From Amycolatopsis mongoliensis (lineage in GTDB: Bacteria; Actinomycetota; Actinomycetes; Mycobacteriales; Pseudonocardiaceae): a stretch of DNA of 64,000 nucleotides. Both the position numbers and the translations under genes were made by a program. Where the stretch lies: assembly GCF_030285665.1 (NCBI RefSeq), contig NZ_CP127295.1:10354001-10418000 (forward strand). Reading direction: 5' to 3'. Shown here piece by piece: positions 56,531 through 64,000 of this stretch (position 1 is its first letter; each line of letters opens with the position of its first letter). The notes beneath the pieces are model-generated. The model ran no database searches. It worked only from the letters and a program-made list of their open reading frames with translations, and was not told where the DNA came from.

Positions 56531-56869
56531 TCACATGCCGTAACCGAGCTCCTCGGTGGCCACGGCCCAGAACCGGTTCTCGTCCGCGACGGCATCCGCG
56601 TCGATCGCGCGGGTAGACCTCAGCGCCTCTTCACCGTTGGCTTCGAGGGCTTCATCGTCCTCCTCGAGGTACTTCGCCCGCCTGCGCGCGGCCACGTACA
56701 CCGCGGCCGACTCGGCGAACTGGCTCAACGACCGGTTGACCAAGGTGACCGAACCATCCAGAACCAGCACCTCACCGGTCGCCCGGTCCACCACCAGCGC
56801 CTCGACCCCCGGGTCGTCGGCCAGCACCACCAAGGTCCGGCCGTCATGGGAACGCTCCGGATAGGTCAA
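56531..56869 (-). CDS. SUKH-4 family immunity protein, probably 5'-truncated
   Basis: About 112 residues matching the C-terminal two-thirds of SUKH-4 (SMI1/KNR4 superfamily) immunity proteins: LVVDRATGEVLVLDGSVTLV, then VNRSLSQFAESAAVYVA and an ENRFWAVATEELGYGM ending with the aromatic-rich helix. Such proteins neutralise toxins of polymorphic or contact-dependent systems. The start is a TTG without a clear ribosome site, directly after the CU044_5270 gene. The usual N-terminal part is missing, so a fragment is likely. No toxin gene is nearby. Confidence 0.55.
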   Translation of the reverse strand: MTYPERSHDGRTLVVLADDPGVEALVVDRATGEVLVLDGSVTLVNRSLSQFAESAAVYVAARRRAKYLEEDDEALEANGEEALRSTRAIDADAVADENRFWAVATEELGYGM

Positions 56870-56884
56870 GCACCAGCTTGGGAT

Positions 56885-57832
56885 TTACTTCATCTGTTTG
56901 AAGTCGGTGGGTGGGGTCAAAGTCAATTCGGCGAGATTTTTTTCGGTCCGGGGCAGCCAGGTGTAGGTGATCACTTCGCCTTTGGACTCCGGGAATTCCT
57001 TGCCGCCCTGCGTGTTGCCGGCCTTGACCGCGGTTTCCTTGACCGGCAGGTACGTCGTGCTGTCCACCCACAGGTCGATCTTGTACTCACGCTGGGGGCC
57101 GATCACCCGGAGGTGGTGGGTGTCGACGGCGCCGATCTTCTCCTGGCCCACAAGCTCGACTTTGCCCTCGGCCACCGCCTTCTTCATGCCGTCTGGATCA
57201 GTGGGGTCCGGGATCGGGGTTTGCGGTTTGGAGTCCCTCAGGTGGTTGACGGACCACCATTTGTTCTCCCAGTCGACCGTGGTGATCTCCTGGCTCTCCC
57301 CGAGGTCTTTGACGGCGTGCGACTGTTGGCGGTGAAGCGGGCCGGCCGGCGGTGTGGGAGGGCCGGACGGGACGGTCATCTTCCTGTCCGCGGCGCGATC
57401 CGACTGGGTGGCGGCCGGAAGACGGGTGTAGACGTCGTTGCGGTACCGCTGGGTCGCCTTGTCGGTCCAGGTCTCGTAGTAGCCGCTCTCGTACGTGTCC
57501 TTCGAGTAGATGACGTACTGGGCGCCTTGGCCGAGTGCCTTCACCGTCTCCGCCTGGACGTACGCCACGTTGACGATCTGAGGCCGAGCGCTGCTGCTCG
57601 CAATGGGGGGCGCCGCGGTGGTGGATCGGGTGGGGGTGGTTTGTACCGAGACGGCCGCGGCGACGACGGCCGCGGCGGCTACCGGGGCGGCGATGGCACC
57701 GGTGATCGCCCACGTGCGCTTGGTACGGCGGCGGCGAAGCTCGCGGACCAGGTCCGGGCTCGCGTGGACATCGTCGATCTCGTGGCGCAGCCGGTCACCG
57801 ATCCGGCGGCCGTACTGCTCATCGGTGAGCAC
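56885..57832 (-). CDS. CU044_5270 family membrane-anchored protein (anti-sigma-like partner)
   Basis: A 315-residue protein with a short cytoplasmic N-terminus (about 40 residues, IGDRLRHEIDDVHASPDLVR), one transmembrane helix (WAITGAIAAPVAAAAVVAAAV), and an extracellular domain of about 250 residues. The domain contains KVELVGQEKIGAVDTHHLRV and YKIDLWVDSTTYLPVKE, typical of CU044_5270 proteins encoded beside SigE-type sigma factors. The proposed role is sensing or restraining the sigma factor, but it lacks a recognisable zinc anti-sigma motif. GTG 57832 has GGAGG upstream and overlaps the sigma gene by 14 bp. Confidence 0.85.
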   Translation of the reverse strand: MLTDEQYGRRIGDRLRHEIDDVHASPDLVRELRRRRTKRTWAITGAIAAPVAAAAVVAAAVSVQTTPTRSTTAAPPIASSSARPQIVNVAYVQAETVKALGQGAQYVIYSKDTYESGYYETWTDKATQRYRNDVYTRLPAATQSDRAADRKMTVPSGPPTPPAGPLHRQQSHAVKDLGESQEITTVDWENKWWSVNHLRDSKPQTPIPDPTDPDGMKKAVAEGKVELVGQEKIGAVDTHHLRVIGPQREYKIDLWVDSTTYLPVKETAVKAGNTQGGKEFPESKGEVITYTWLPRTEKNLAELTLTPPTDFKQMK

Positions 57833-58340
57833 GGGGAACCTCCTGCAGTGAGTCGTGGTCGGCCAGCAGCTCGCGCAGCCTGGCCAAAGCCCGGGATGTG
57901 TGCGACTTGACCGTCCCGGGGCTGAAGCCGAGCAGCCCAGCGGTCTGCTCGACGGACATGTCCTCGTAGAAGCGCAGCACGATGACCTGCCGTTGGCGGG
58001 TCGGCAGGGCGGCCAGCGCGCGCAGCACCACGCGACGCTCGGAGACCTGCTCGTACCCGGCATCCACCGCGTGGAGCGTGTCCACGTCGGGTGGCATCGG
58101 GGCCTCTCGGGGGCGCCGGAACAACGACCTGACCCGGTCCCGCGACAGGTTCAGCAACACCGCGCGTGCATACGCCTGAGGCGAGTCACGCGCCCGCGAC
58201 CAATGCCGGGCGGTGCGTAACAGCGCTGTCTGCAGCAGGTCCTCGGCGTGCCCGCGGTCACCGGTCAGCAGGTACGCGGTGCGCAGCAACGCCGTCGAAC
58301 TGTCTTCGACGAACACTTCGAAACTGGGATCTACCCGCAT
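57819..58340 (-). CDS. SigE-family ECF RNA polymerase sigma factor
   Basis: A 173-residue ECF sigma factor. Region 2 is LLRTAYLLTGDRGHAEDLLQ with ALLRTARHW, and region 4 is LPTRQRQVIVLRFYEDMSVE followed by the helix-turn-helix AGLLGFSPGTVKSHTSRALA. ATG 58340 gives the usual length for the SigE group; the frame stays open upstream to 58451 without support. It is followed by the CU044_5270 partner with a 14-bp overlap, so the two are made together. 58341-58606 has no clear gene and should hold the promoter. Confidence 0.9.
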   Translation of the reverse strand: MRVDPSFEVFVEDSSTALLRTAYLLTGDRGHAEDLLQTALLRTARHWSRARDSPQAYARAVLLNLSRDRVRSLFRRPREAPMPPDVDTLHAVDAGYEQVSERRVVLRALAALPTRQRQVIVLRFYEDMSVEQTAGLLGFSPGTVKSHTSRALARLRELLADHDSLQEVPRAHR

Positions 58341-58606
58341 ACCCCTCAGAACGTCCCCGTGCGAACCCAGGTTGTCATCGATTCCAGTGTGCTGGCGGTG
58401 GTCATGCAGCCTCAGCGCTGCTTCGAGCTGAGCAGACCGTTCTTGGGTCACACCCCACCACAGCGCTCGACGGGCGGCGCCCCATGAGGCAGCGCTTCAC
58501 CAGCAGGTGAGCGATGAGCGTACCGCCGGTGTCCCACTGCGTTGCCAAACCTCGCGCACCGATGCGACCTGCTTTCGCGTCGGCGGGCGACACGCGGGCA
58601 ATCGCC

Positions 58607-58609
58607 GAT
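58607..58609. repeat. Target duplication GAT, left (IS-A)
   Basis: GAT at 58607-58609 is repeated at 62717-62719, immediately outside the two ends of IS-A; this is the 3-bp duplication expected for IS3 insertion. Confidence 0.8.
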
Positions 58610-58676
58610 GGGTCTGCCCAGGGTCTGGTTGACACCTCACCTGTGAGGCTTCGGCCTCGCCTGAGAGGATGTCATC

Positions 58677-58964
58677 GTGCCCAAGCCCTACCCCCGTGAG
58701 TTCCGTGACGACGTGGTCGCCGTGGCCCGTCGCGGCGAGACACCGTTGAAGCAGGTCGCGAAGGACTTCGGGATCTCCGAGTCGTGCCTGGCCAACTGGC
58801 TGCGCGCCGCCGCCGTCGAGGACGGCACCCGTCCCGGAGTGACCAGGGACGAGTCCGCCGAGCTACGGGAGCTGCGCAAGCGCAACCGGCTGCTTGAGCA
58901 GGAGAACGAGGTCCTGCGCAAGGCCGCGGCCTACCTGGCGCAAGGCAACCTGCGGGGAAAATAG
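58677..58964 (+). CDS. IS3 transposase OrfA (IS-A), intact
   Basis: A 95-residue HTH protein (YPREFRDDVVAVARRGETPL, VAKDFGISESCLANWLRAAA) with a leucine-rich C-terminal helix (ELRKRNRLLEQENEVLRKAA). GTG 58677 follows GAGAGGA. Near its end lies G-GGA-AAA (58955-58961), a classical -1 slippery heptamer just before the TAG. Slipping there reads into the orfB phase (IAFPLVRDL), as expected for production of the OrfAB transposase. This intact OrfA has no intact OrfB partner in this copy. Confidence 0.85.
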   Translation: MPKPYPREFRDDVVAVARRGETPLKQVAKDFGISESCLANWLRAAAVEDGTRPGVTRDESAELRELRKRNRLLEQENEVLRKAAAYLAQGNLRGK

Positions 58965-59052
58965 CGTTCCCGCTCGTCCGTGACCTGAGGTTCACCCCGG
59001 GTAGTGGACACCGAGTTAGCAGGATCAGATGTCCTGCTGAAAGGATGTCCTC

Positions 59053-59376
59053 ATGCCTGCTCGCAAGCGCCGGTCGTACCCGGCTGAGTACAAGGTCGAG
59101 GCTGCTCACCGTGTGATCGATTCCGGCCGCACGATCGCTGAGGTCGCCCGCGAGCTGGGCATCGACGCGGGCATGTTGAGTGTCTGGGTCAAAGACGAAC
59201 GACGCCGGATCACCGCGGCTGAGGTCCACGGGGACAACCCCTTGCAGGCGGCCGAGCGGGCCGAGCTGCTGCGCTTGCGCGGGCAGGTGGCCGAACTGGA
59301 GAAGGACAACGCGTTCCTGGTAAAAGCTTCGGCGTACTTTGCCGCGATGCAGAAGAACCGGCCCGGTTCGCTCTGA
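59053..59376 (+). CDS. IS3 transposase OrfA (IS-B)
   Basis: A 107-residue HTH protein: SYPAEYKVEAAHRVIDSGRT and VARELGIDAGMLSVWVKDER form the DNA-binding domain, followed by the coiled-coil ERAELLRLRGQVAELEKDNA. The stop overlaps the orfB start as TGATG, so here OrfB may be made by reinitiation rather than only by frameshifting. Confidence 0.9.
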   Translation: MPARKRRSYPAEYKVEAAHRVIDSGRTIAEVARELGIDAGMLSVWVKDERRRITAAEVHGDNPLQAAERAELLRLRGQVAELEKDNAFLVKASAYFAAMQKNRPGSL

Positions 59377-60290
59377 TGGCCAAGTACGCCGGCCCCGACG
59401 AGTTCGCCGAGACGGCCGGCTCCACCTCGCCGCAGCACACCCGGTTCTCGGTCCGGCGGATGGCGCGGCTGCTGAGCGTGTCGAGAGCCGGCTACTACGC
59501 GCACGCCAAACGCGCCGCGGCAAGGGTGCTGACGCCACGGCAGCAACGCCGCGCCGACCTCGAGGTGAAGATCACCGAGGCGCACAAGGACTCCCGCGGA
59601 ACCTACGGGTCGCCGCGGATCACCGCCGAACTGCGTGACCAGGGCGAGGTGGTCACAGCGAAGACGGTCGCCAAGATCATGGCCTCGATCGGGCTGGAGG
59701 GCATCAGCCCGCGCACGTTCAAGGTGAAGACGACGGTGGTCGATCCGGCCGCGTCGTTCCCGCCGGATCTGGTCGACCGGCTTTTCGACCGGGGCCGGCT
59801 GGACGCGGTCTGGCTGACCGACATCACGTATTTGACGTGTGGTGAGGGCGCGATGTTCCTGTGTGCGATCCGGGACGGGCACTCTCGGAAAGTGTTGGGC
59901 CACAGTGTATCTGACCGTATCAGCGCTGAGATGGTCACGGACGCCATCCACGACGCGGTCGCCGCCCGTGGCGGTGAATGTCGCGGCACGGTACTGCATT
60001 CCGACCGCGGCGGGGAGTTCACGGCGCATCTGACGGCGCAAGCGTGCTTCCGGCACGGGCTGCGCCGGTCGATGGGCGAAACCGGTATCTGCTGGGACAA
60101 CAGCCCGGCAGAGTCGTTCTGGTCGACGTTCAAACATGAGCACTACTACCGGCATGCCTACGCCACGAAGATGGAACTCGTTGCCGCAGTTGACAATTGG
60201 GTTCGTTTCTACAACAGTGTGCGGCGGCACTCCGCAATCGGGATGCTCAGTCCCGACAATTTCGAGCAGTCACTTCGCACGGCTGCCTGA
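59376..60290 (+). CDS. IS3 transposase OrfB (IS-B)
   Basis: A 304-residue rve transposase with an intact triad: Asp in VWLTDITYL, Asp in LHSDRGGEF and Glu in NSPAESFWS. The HTH_21 part GTYGSPRITAELRDQG is present. The stop at 60290 lies 40 bp before the element end. It appears functional. Confidence 0.93.
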   Translation: MAKYAGPDEFAETAGSTSPQHTRFSVRRMARLLSVSRAGYYAHAKRAAARVLTPRQQRRADLEVKITEAHKDSRGTYGSPRITAELRDQGEVVTAKTVAKIMASIGLEGISPRTFKVKTTVVDPAASFPPDLVDRLFDRGRLDAVWLTDITYLTCGEGAMFLCAIRDGHSRKVLGHSVSDRISAEMVTDAIHDAVAARGGECRGTVLHSDRGGEFTAHLTAQACFRHGLRRSMGETGICWDNSPAESFWSTFKHEHYYRHAYATKMELVAAVDNWVRFYNSVRRHSAIGMLSPDNFEQSLRTAA

Positions 60291-60902
60291 TCCCTCGTAA
60301 GCCCCTGTCCACCGTTCGGGGTGAACCTCAACCTGGCCGCGGCCGGCGCCCCGATCAGGGTGCCGGTCGCGGTGACGTGCAGGGTGCTGGGGATCTCCCG
60401 GCAGGCTTACTACCAGTGGTGTGCGGCGCCGGTCTCGCAGCGGGACTGGGATGATGCGCATTTGATCAACGCCGCGCTCGAGATCCATGCCGATGACCCG
60501 GCGGACGGGTACCGGTTCATCGCCGACGAACTCGCCCGACAGGGCTTCTGCGTCTCGGAGAACCGGGTGTGGCGGATTTGCTCGATGCAGCAGATCTTCT
60601 CGTTGCACGCCAAGAAGAAAGGCGGTTCTCGTCAGGCGGGTCCGCCGGTGCACGACGACCTCGTGCGCCGTGATTTCACTGCCGACGCGCCGAATTCCAA
60701 GTGGTTGACCGATATCACTGAGCATCCCACCGGCGAGGGCAAGCTGTACTTGTGTGCGGTCAAGGACTGCTACTCCAACAAGATCGTCGGGTATTCCATC
60801 GCCTCGCACATGCGGGCCTCACTCGCCGTCTCGGCGCTGCGCAACGCGATCGCGCTGCGCGACCCGGTCGGCACCGTCGTCCACTCCGACCGCGGCGCCC
60901 AA

Positions 60903-62390
60903 GGCGGATTCAACTGGTCGTCGCAACACCTTCATCACGGAGGTTTGCGATGGGGCGCGGTCGGAAGCAGGTGCCGGAGGCGCCGGTGGGTGCGCGACGG
61001 CAGTGGGCAGCGGATCGGGCGTTGCGGGCACCGATGCGTTCACCGGGCCGGCCGGAGCCGTCTCGGGCAGTGCAGCGGGATTTTTGGCGACAGATCGCGT
61101 TGGGCGTGACGACGGCTGAGGCGGCGGAGAATGTCGGTGTGTCCTGGCCGGTCGCGGCCCGCTGGTTCCGTCACGCTGGCGGCATGCCGCCGATCAGCCT
61201 GGCCGAGCCCACGGGCCGGTATCTGTCGTTCGCCGAGCGTGAGGAGATCGCGCTGTTGCGTGCCCAGCAGCACGGGGTGCGCGAGATCGCCCGCCGCATC
61301 GGCCGCGACCCGGGAACGATTTCCCGCGAACTGCGCCGCAACGCGGCGACCAGGAGCGGGAAGCAGGTCTACCGCGCCGTGGTCGCACAGTGGAAAGCGC
61401 AGCAGGCAGCGAAACGCCCGAAGACCGCGAAGCTGGCCGGCAACGACAGGCTCCGTGAGTACGTGCAAGAGCGGTTGGACGGTGCCGTCCGCCGACCCGA
61501 CGGCACGGTCGTCGCGGGGCCTGAGGCACCTGTGTGGAAGGGGCTGAACAAGCCGCATCGGCAGGATCGGCGGTGGGCGATGGCGTGGAGCCCGGAGCAG
61601 ATCTCTCGCCGGCTCCCGGTTGATTTCCCCGATGATGGGTCCATGCGCATCAGCCACGAGGCGATCTATCAGTCGCTGTTCATCGAGGGACGCGGCGCGC
61701 TCAAGCGGGAGCTGGTCGCGTGTCTGCGCACCGGTCGGGCCTTGCGGGAACCGCGAGCCCGATCACGTAACAAGCCGCAGGGGCATGTCAGCGCGGACGT
61801 CGTCCTCAGCGAACGCCCCGCCGAGGCTGCCGATCGCGCCGTTCCCGGGCACTGGGAAGGGGATCTGATCATCGGGACGGGCCGGTCTGCGATCGGCACG
61901 CTGGTCGAGCGCAGCAGCCGGTCCACGCTTCTGGTGCATCTGCCCAGGCTGGAGGGCTGGGGTGAGACCCCGCCGGTGAAGAACGGGCCGTCGCTCGGCG
62001 GTTACGGCGCCGTCGCGATGAACGCCGCGTTGGCTGCCTCGATCACGCAACTGCCGGAGCAGTTGCGGCGGACGATCACGTGGGACCGCGGGAAAGAACT
62101 GTCCGGGCACGCACAGCTGACCCTCGAGACCGGGACGAAGGTTTTCTTCGCCGACCCACACTCGCCATGGCAGCGACCGACGAACGAGAACACCAATGGC
62201 CTGCTGCGCCAGTACTTCCCGAAGGGCACCGATCTTTCCCGGTGGTCCGCCGAGGAGCTGGAGGCCATCGCCTTCACGATCAATAACCGGCCCCGCAAGA
62301 TCCTCAGCTGGCGCACCCCGGCCGAGGTCTTCGCCGAGCAGCTACGCTCACTACAAACACCCGGTGTTGCATCGACCGATTGAACTCGCC
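60903..62390 (+). mobile_element. IS30-family element IS-C inserted in IS-A
   Basis: 1,488 bp with imperfect inverted repeats; the left begins GGCGGATTCAA and the right GGCGAGTTCAA, and both continue to a common GCAACACC about 25 bp in. The target duplication is CAA (60900-60902 and 62391-62393). It is inserted in the Asp-to-Glu interval of the IS-A orfB. Confidence 0.9.
60950..62383 (+). CDS. IS30-family transposase (IS-C)
   Basis: A 477-residue IS30 transposase. The N-terminal HTH_38 region is YLSFAEREEIALLRAQQHGV and REIARRIGRDPGTISRELRR. The DDE residues lie in GHWEGDLIIGTG (Asp), ITWDRGKEL (Asp) and RPTNENTNGLLRQYFPKGTD (Glu). ATG 60950 has GGAGG at 60939-60943. The stop lies inside the right inverted repeat. 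It is longer than many IS30 proteins because of an extra N-terminal section of about 100 residues. It looks intact. Confidence 0.93.
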   Translation: MGRGRKQVPEAPVGARRQWAADRALRAPMRSPGRPEPSRAVQRDFWRQIALGVTTAEAAENVGVSWPVAARWFRHAGGMPPISLAEPTGRYLSFAEREEIALLRAQQHGVREIARRIGRDPGTISRELRRNAATRSGKQVYRAVVAQWKAQQAAKRPKTAKLAGNDRLREYVQERLDGAVRRPDGTVVAGPEAPVWKGLNKPHRQDRRWAMAWSPEQISRRLPVDFPDDGSMRISHEAIYQSLFIEGRGALKRELVACLRTGRALREPRARSRNKPQGHVSADVVLSERPAEAADRAVPGHWEGDLIIGTGRSAIGTLVERSSRSTLLVHLPRLEGWGETPPVKNGPSLGGYGAVAMNAALAASITQLPEQLRRTITWDRGKELSGHAQLTLETGTKVFFADPHSPWQRPTNENTNGLLRQYFPKGTDLSRWSAEELEAIAFTINNRPRKILSWRTPAEVFAEQLRSLQTPGVASTD

Positions 62391-62716
62391 CAATTCCGGT
62401 CGGCTGCCTACCAGCGTCTCCTGCGCAGCCACGGCCTGACCGGGTCGATGGGACGGGTCGGCGCGTGCGGCGACAACGCCGCGATGGAGTCGTTCTTCTC
62501 GTTGCTGCAAAAGAACGTTCTCGATACCCGGCGGTGGCGCACGCGGGAGGAGCTTCGGTTGGCGATCGTGTCCTGGATCGAGACGAAGTACCACCGCAAA
62601 CGCCGGCAACGGGGGTTGGGCAAGCTCACCCCGGTCGAGTTTGAGACCATCTACACGGCCGCAGCAGCGGCCTGAAAACAGTCAGCTCCGGTGTCAACCG
62701 AAGTCTGGGCAGACCC

Positions 62717-62719
62717 GAT
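62717..62719. repeat. Target duplication GAT, right (IS-A)
   Basis: Matches GAT at 58607-58609 on the other side of IS-A. Confidence 0.8.
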
Positions 62720-62794
62720 GAACCACAGATAGAGGTATGTGCGCTGTCATGCCGAAAGGCGGATGCTACTGATTGTCGGCAAGGATCCGGTCGG

Positions 62795-63091
62795 TCAGAG
62801 CAACTCGAGGTGGATCCCGTCTTTGGTCTCGCCGGAATCGGGGCCGTGATCGCGGATGATTTCGACGATCTCATCGAACAGCGTCGCACCTTCGCCACGC
62901 TTCGCACGGAGAAGCTGCGCCTGGATGGCCGGACGGTTCGACGGGTGGCAAGTGCGGAGAAGCTGCTGCAACCTTCGCGCCGTCGCCTCGTAGCCGAGCG
63001 CGGACCTGGACAGCTCGGAGTTAAGCCATCGCAGGACCCACTCGAGTCGTTCGCTTGGTCCGGCTGTCCTGTCATGCCCACGAGCGGACAT
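62795..63091 (-). CDS. Small hypothetical helical protein
   Basis: A protein of 98 residues starting at ATG 63091. It is strongly helical and charged (SERLEWVLRWLNSELSRSAL, then ARRLQQLLRTCHPSNRPAIQ, then ATLFDEIVEIIRDHGPDSG). It has no recognised domain, signal or membrane segment. The coding character is better than in the competing plus-strand frame. It lies downstream of IS-A and may belong to a gene set that was disrupted by transposition. 63092-63368 shows no gene. Confidence 0.5.
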   Translation of the reverse strand: MSARGHDRTAGPSERLEWVLRWLNSELSRSALGYEATARRLQQLLRTCHPSNRPAIQAQLLRAKRGEGATLFDEIVEIIRDHGPDSGETKDGIHLELL

Positions 63092-63368
63092 CACTTCAGG
63101 CGTGCGATCATCGCCCGCACGCGGTTCAGCAGGCTGTTCGATCAGCACCGCACCGGCTGGAACCTGCTCACCCACGGCCTGCCGGTGAATTCGCCTGCCC
63201 AGATCGGCCGGCTCGCAGGCACAGCCGGGTCGCCGGCCGCCGAGTGACGGGGTCCGGCCGCCGTCACTGTAGTTGGATCGGTGGCGGCACGGTGCCGGTC
63301 GGCTGGCTCGCCGACCCGCAAGGCGGCCCGCGGCGGAGTACAACAGGGAGCGGTGGAGGGGGAACGAC

Positions 63369-64000
63369 ATGCCGGGCTACGAACCGAGGATCTACCGCTG
63401 CCCGCCCGCGTGGAAGCGGTGGACGGCGCTCGCCGGCGGGGCCGCGACCGCCTGGATGGCCTACCTCGCGCTCACCTCGGACCGGCCGTTCGACGTCGGC
63501 CTGGCGGCGGTCTTGGCGGTCACCGCCGCGGCGGTGACCGGGGCGGTGTCGTGGCGGCTGTTTTCATGGTCGACGTCGGTCTCGGCGAGCGGGCTGACGA
63601 TCCGCCGCGGCCGGTCGGCGGTGCTCATCCCGTGGGCGAGGATCGCGACGTTGCGCGTCGAGGAGGTGTCGGTCGCGCTCAAGAAGCGCTCGGGCAATGC
63701 GGTGCGCAACGACCAGGCGGTCTGCTGCGAGGTGGACGGCACCTGGCACGTGCTGCCGTACCTCACGTCGGTTTCCGGCCGCGTCGTCGGGGCCGAGGTG
63801 ACGGAATTGCGCCGGCTCTGGCAGCGGGAACGGGGCCGCCGCTGGGTCGCGCCGCCGACGCCGGCCCGACGCCCGGCCGAACTCGAACGCCGGGGACGCG
63901 TTCTGCTGCTGGTGGCCGCCGGTGAGCTGGCCGCGGTGTGCGTGGGGGTGCTGCTGCTCGACCTGGGCGGCCGGGCGGCGCCGTTGTCGCCGGCCGACGG
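63369..64000 (+). CDS. PH-domain (bPH_6-like) membrane protein, 3' end outside the window
   Basis: The open frame from ATG 63369 to the window end encodes at least 210 residues. GGAGGGGG is the ribosome site. Two close helices near the N-terminus (WTALAGGAATAWMAYLALT and VGLAAVLAVTAAAVTGAVSW) are followed by a bacterial PH domain (SASGLTIRRGRSAVLIPWAR through ALKKRSGNAV), then a third hydrophobic segment (VLLLVAAGELAAVCVGVLLL). Such proteins are common in actinobacteria, and their function is mostly unknown. Confidence 0.8.
   Translation, partial: MPGYEPRIYRCPPAWKRWTALAGGAATAWMAYLALTSDRPFDVGLAAVLAVTAAAVTGAVSWRLFSWSTSVSASGLTIRRGRSAVLIPWARIATLRVEEVSVALKKRSGNAVRNDQAVCCEVDGTWHVLPYLTSVSGRVVGAEVTELRRLWQRERGRRWVAPPTPARRPAELERRGRVLLLVAAGELAAVCVGVLLLDLGGRAAPLSPAD

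Larger units (their letters stand above)
58986..60330 (+). mobile_element. IS3-family element IS-B inserted in IS-A
   Basis: 1,345 bp with 25-bp inverted repeats opening TGAGGTTCACCCCG and ending GTGGACA, with three to four mismatches between ends. Target duplication ACC (58983-58985 and 60331-60333) in the orfB of IS-A. Both of its own genes look intact, so it is more recent than, or at least later than, IS-A. Confidence 0.92.
58962..62675 (+). pseudogene. IS3 transposase OrfB (IS-A), broken into three pieces
   Basis: The three parts are 58962-58985, 60331-60902 and 62391-62675. Joined, they read through without a frameshift: RDL then AAAGAPIRVPVAVTCRV at the first join, and SDRGAQ then FRSAAYQRLL at the second. 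The second insertion separates the second catalytic aspartate (VVHSDRG) from the catalytic glutamate (NAAMESFF), so it is inactive. The first aspartate is in WLTDITEHP. The 3' end with LGKLTPVEFETIY is intact. Confidence 0.92.
58610..62716 (+). mobile_element. IS3-family element IS-A, host of two further insertions
   Basis: Inverted repeats begin GGGTCTGCCCAG and continue with GGTTGACACC at both ends (58610 onward; 62716 backward). The element carries orfA at its left and the 3' end of orfB at its right. Two elements sit inside orfB: IS-B at 58986-60330 and IS-C at 60903-62390. Removing both with one copy of each target duplication gives a normal IS3 length of 1,268 bp and an uninterrupted orfB. 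Confidence 0.9.

Noticed and set aside
58402..58635. Minus-strand frame crossing the left end of IS-A
   Set aside because: It mixes host DNA and the IS terminal repeat, has no family match, and its start lies inside the element.
1..64000. CRISPR array
   Set aside because: No series of regularly spaced direct repeats and no cas genes were seen.

Overview
The window is high-GC actinobacterial DNA, most likely from Amycolatopsis or a close relative in the Pseudonocardiales. That placement is inferred from base composition, frequent GTG starts, type I PKS and deoxysugar genes, twin-arginine lipoproteins and SigE-type sigma factors; no 16S or other marker gene is present.

Layout. (1) 1-12.6 kb: the 5' part of isocitrate lyase (aceA), then a compact aromatic-acid or tailoring locus. 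It holds a UbiD decarboxylase facing its partner UbiX, and a minus-strand run of Rieske oxygenase, M20 hydrolase, extradiol dioxygenase, alpha/beta hydrolase, an odd tRNA-Trp-like gene, FAD amine oxidase, PaaK-like ligase and a stand-alone acyltransferase. A luciferase-like flavoenzyme is divergent, followed by a GPP34 protein. (2) 12.9-15.3 kb: secreted GH20 hexosaminidase and a methyltransferase. (3) 15.4-36.6 kb: a glycosylated-polyketide locus. It has an adenylation enzyme plus acyl-CoA dehydrogenase pair (possibly prolyl to pyrrolyl), two MGT-type glycosyltransferases, a drug-type ABC exporter, one two-module PKS with a clear one-base frameshift, and a 2,6-dideoxysugar cassette. (4) 37.2-40.1 kb: a GH64/CBM6 glucanase, then a divergent DUF308/TetR pair with two symmetric operators. 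(5) 40.3-49.0 kb: a sugar-acid uptake and catabolism regulon (RraA-like aldolase, two enolase-superfamily dehydratases, CUT1 transporter with both permeases fused, Gfo/Idh oxidoreductase, FadR-type regulator). (6) 49.6-52.6 kb: a MerR-controlled quinone reductase and a secreted M1 aminopeptidase. (7) 52.8-62.7 kb: a decayed, transposon-rich region with a truncated and frameshifted lipoprotein, a complete IS3 element without target duplication, an IS110 fragment fused to a truncated phosphotransferase gene, an orphan SUKH-4 immunity gene, a SigE/CU044_5270 sigma pair, and an IS3 element carrying both another IS3 and an IS30. (8) 62.8-64 kb: a small hypothetical gene and the start of a PH-domain membrane protein.

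How it works together. In region 3 the PKS would add one beta-hydroxy and one fully reduced acetate unit to a chain made elsewhere, since it has docking ends but no loading module or thioesterase. The sugar cassette would supply a dideoxyhexose, the glycosyltransferases would attach it, and the ABC pair would export the product. Restoring one base rejoins the PKS reading frame. In region 5 the regulator, transporter and dehydratases form a plausible sugar-acid regulon.

A 45-bp palindrome family built on TGAATGA(G/C)TCATTCA lies in three convergent gene gaps (2.3, 15.4 and 19.2 kb). One copy supplies a stop codon, and another is flanked by a 54-bp duplication of the ubiX 3' end. The nested transposons can be resolved to the base from their inverted repeats and 3-bp target duplications (GAT, ACC, CAA).
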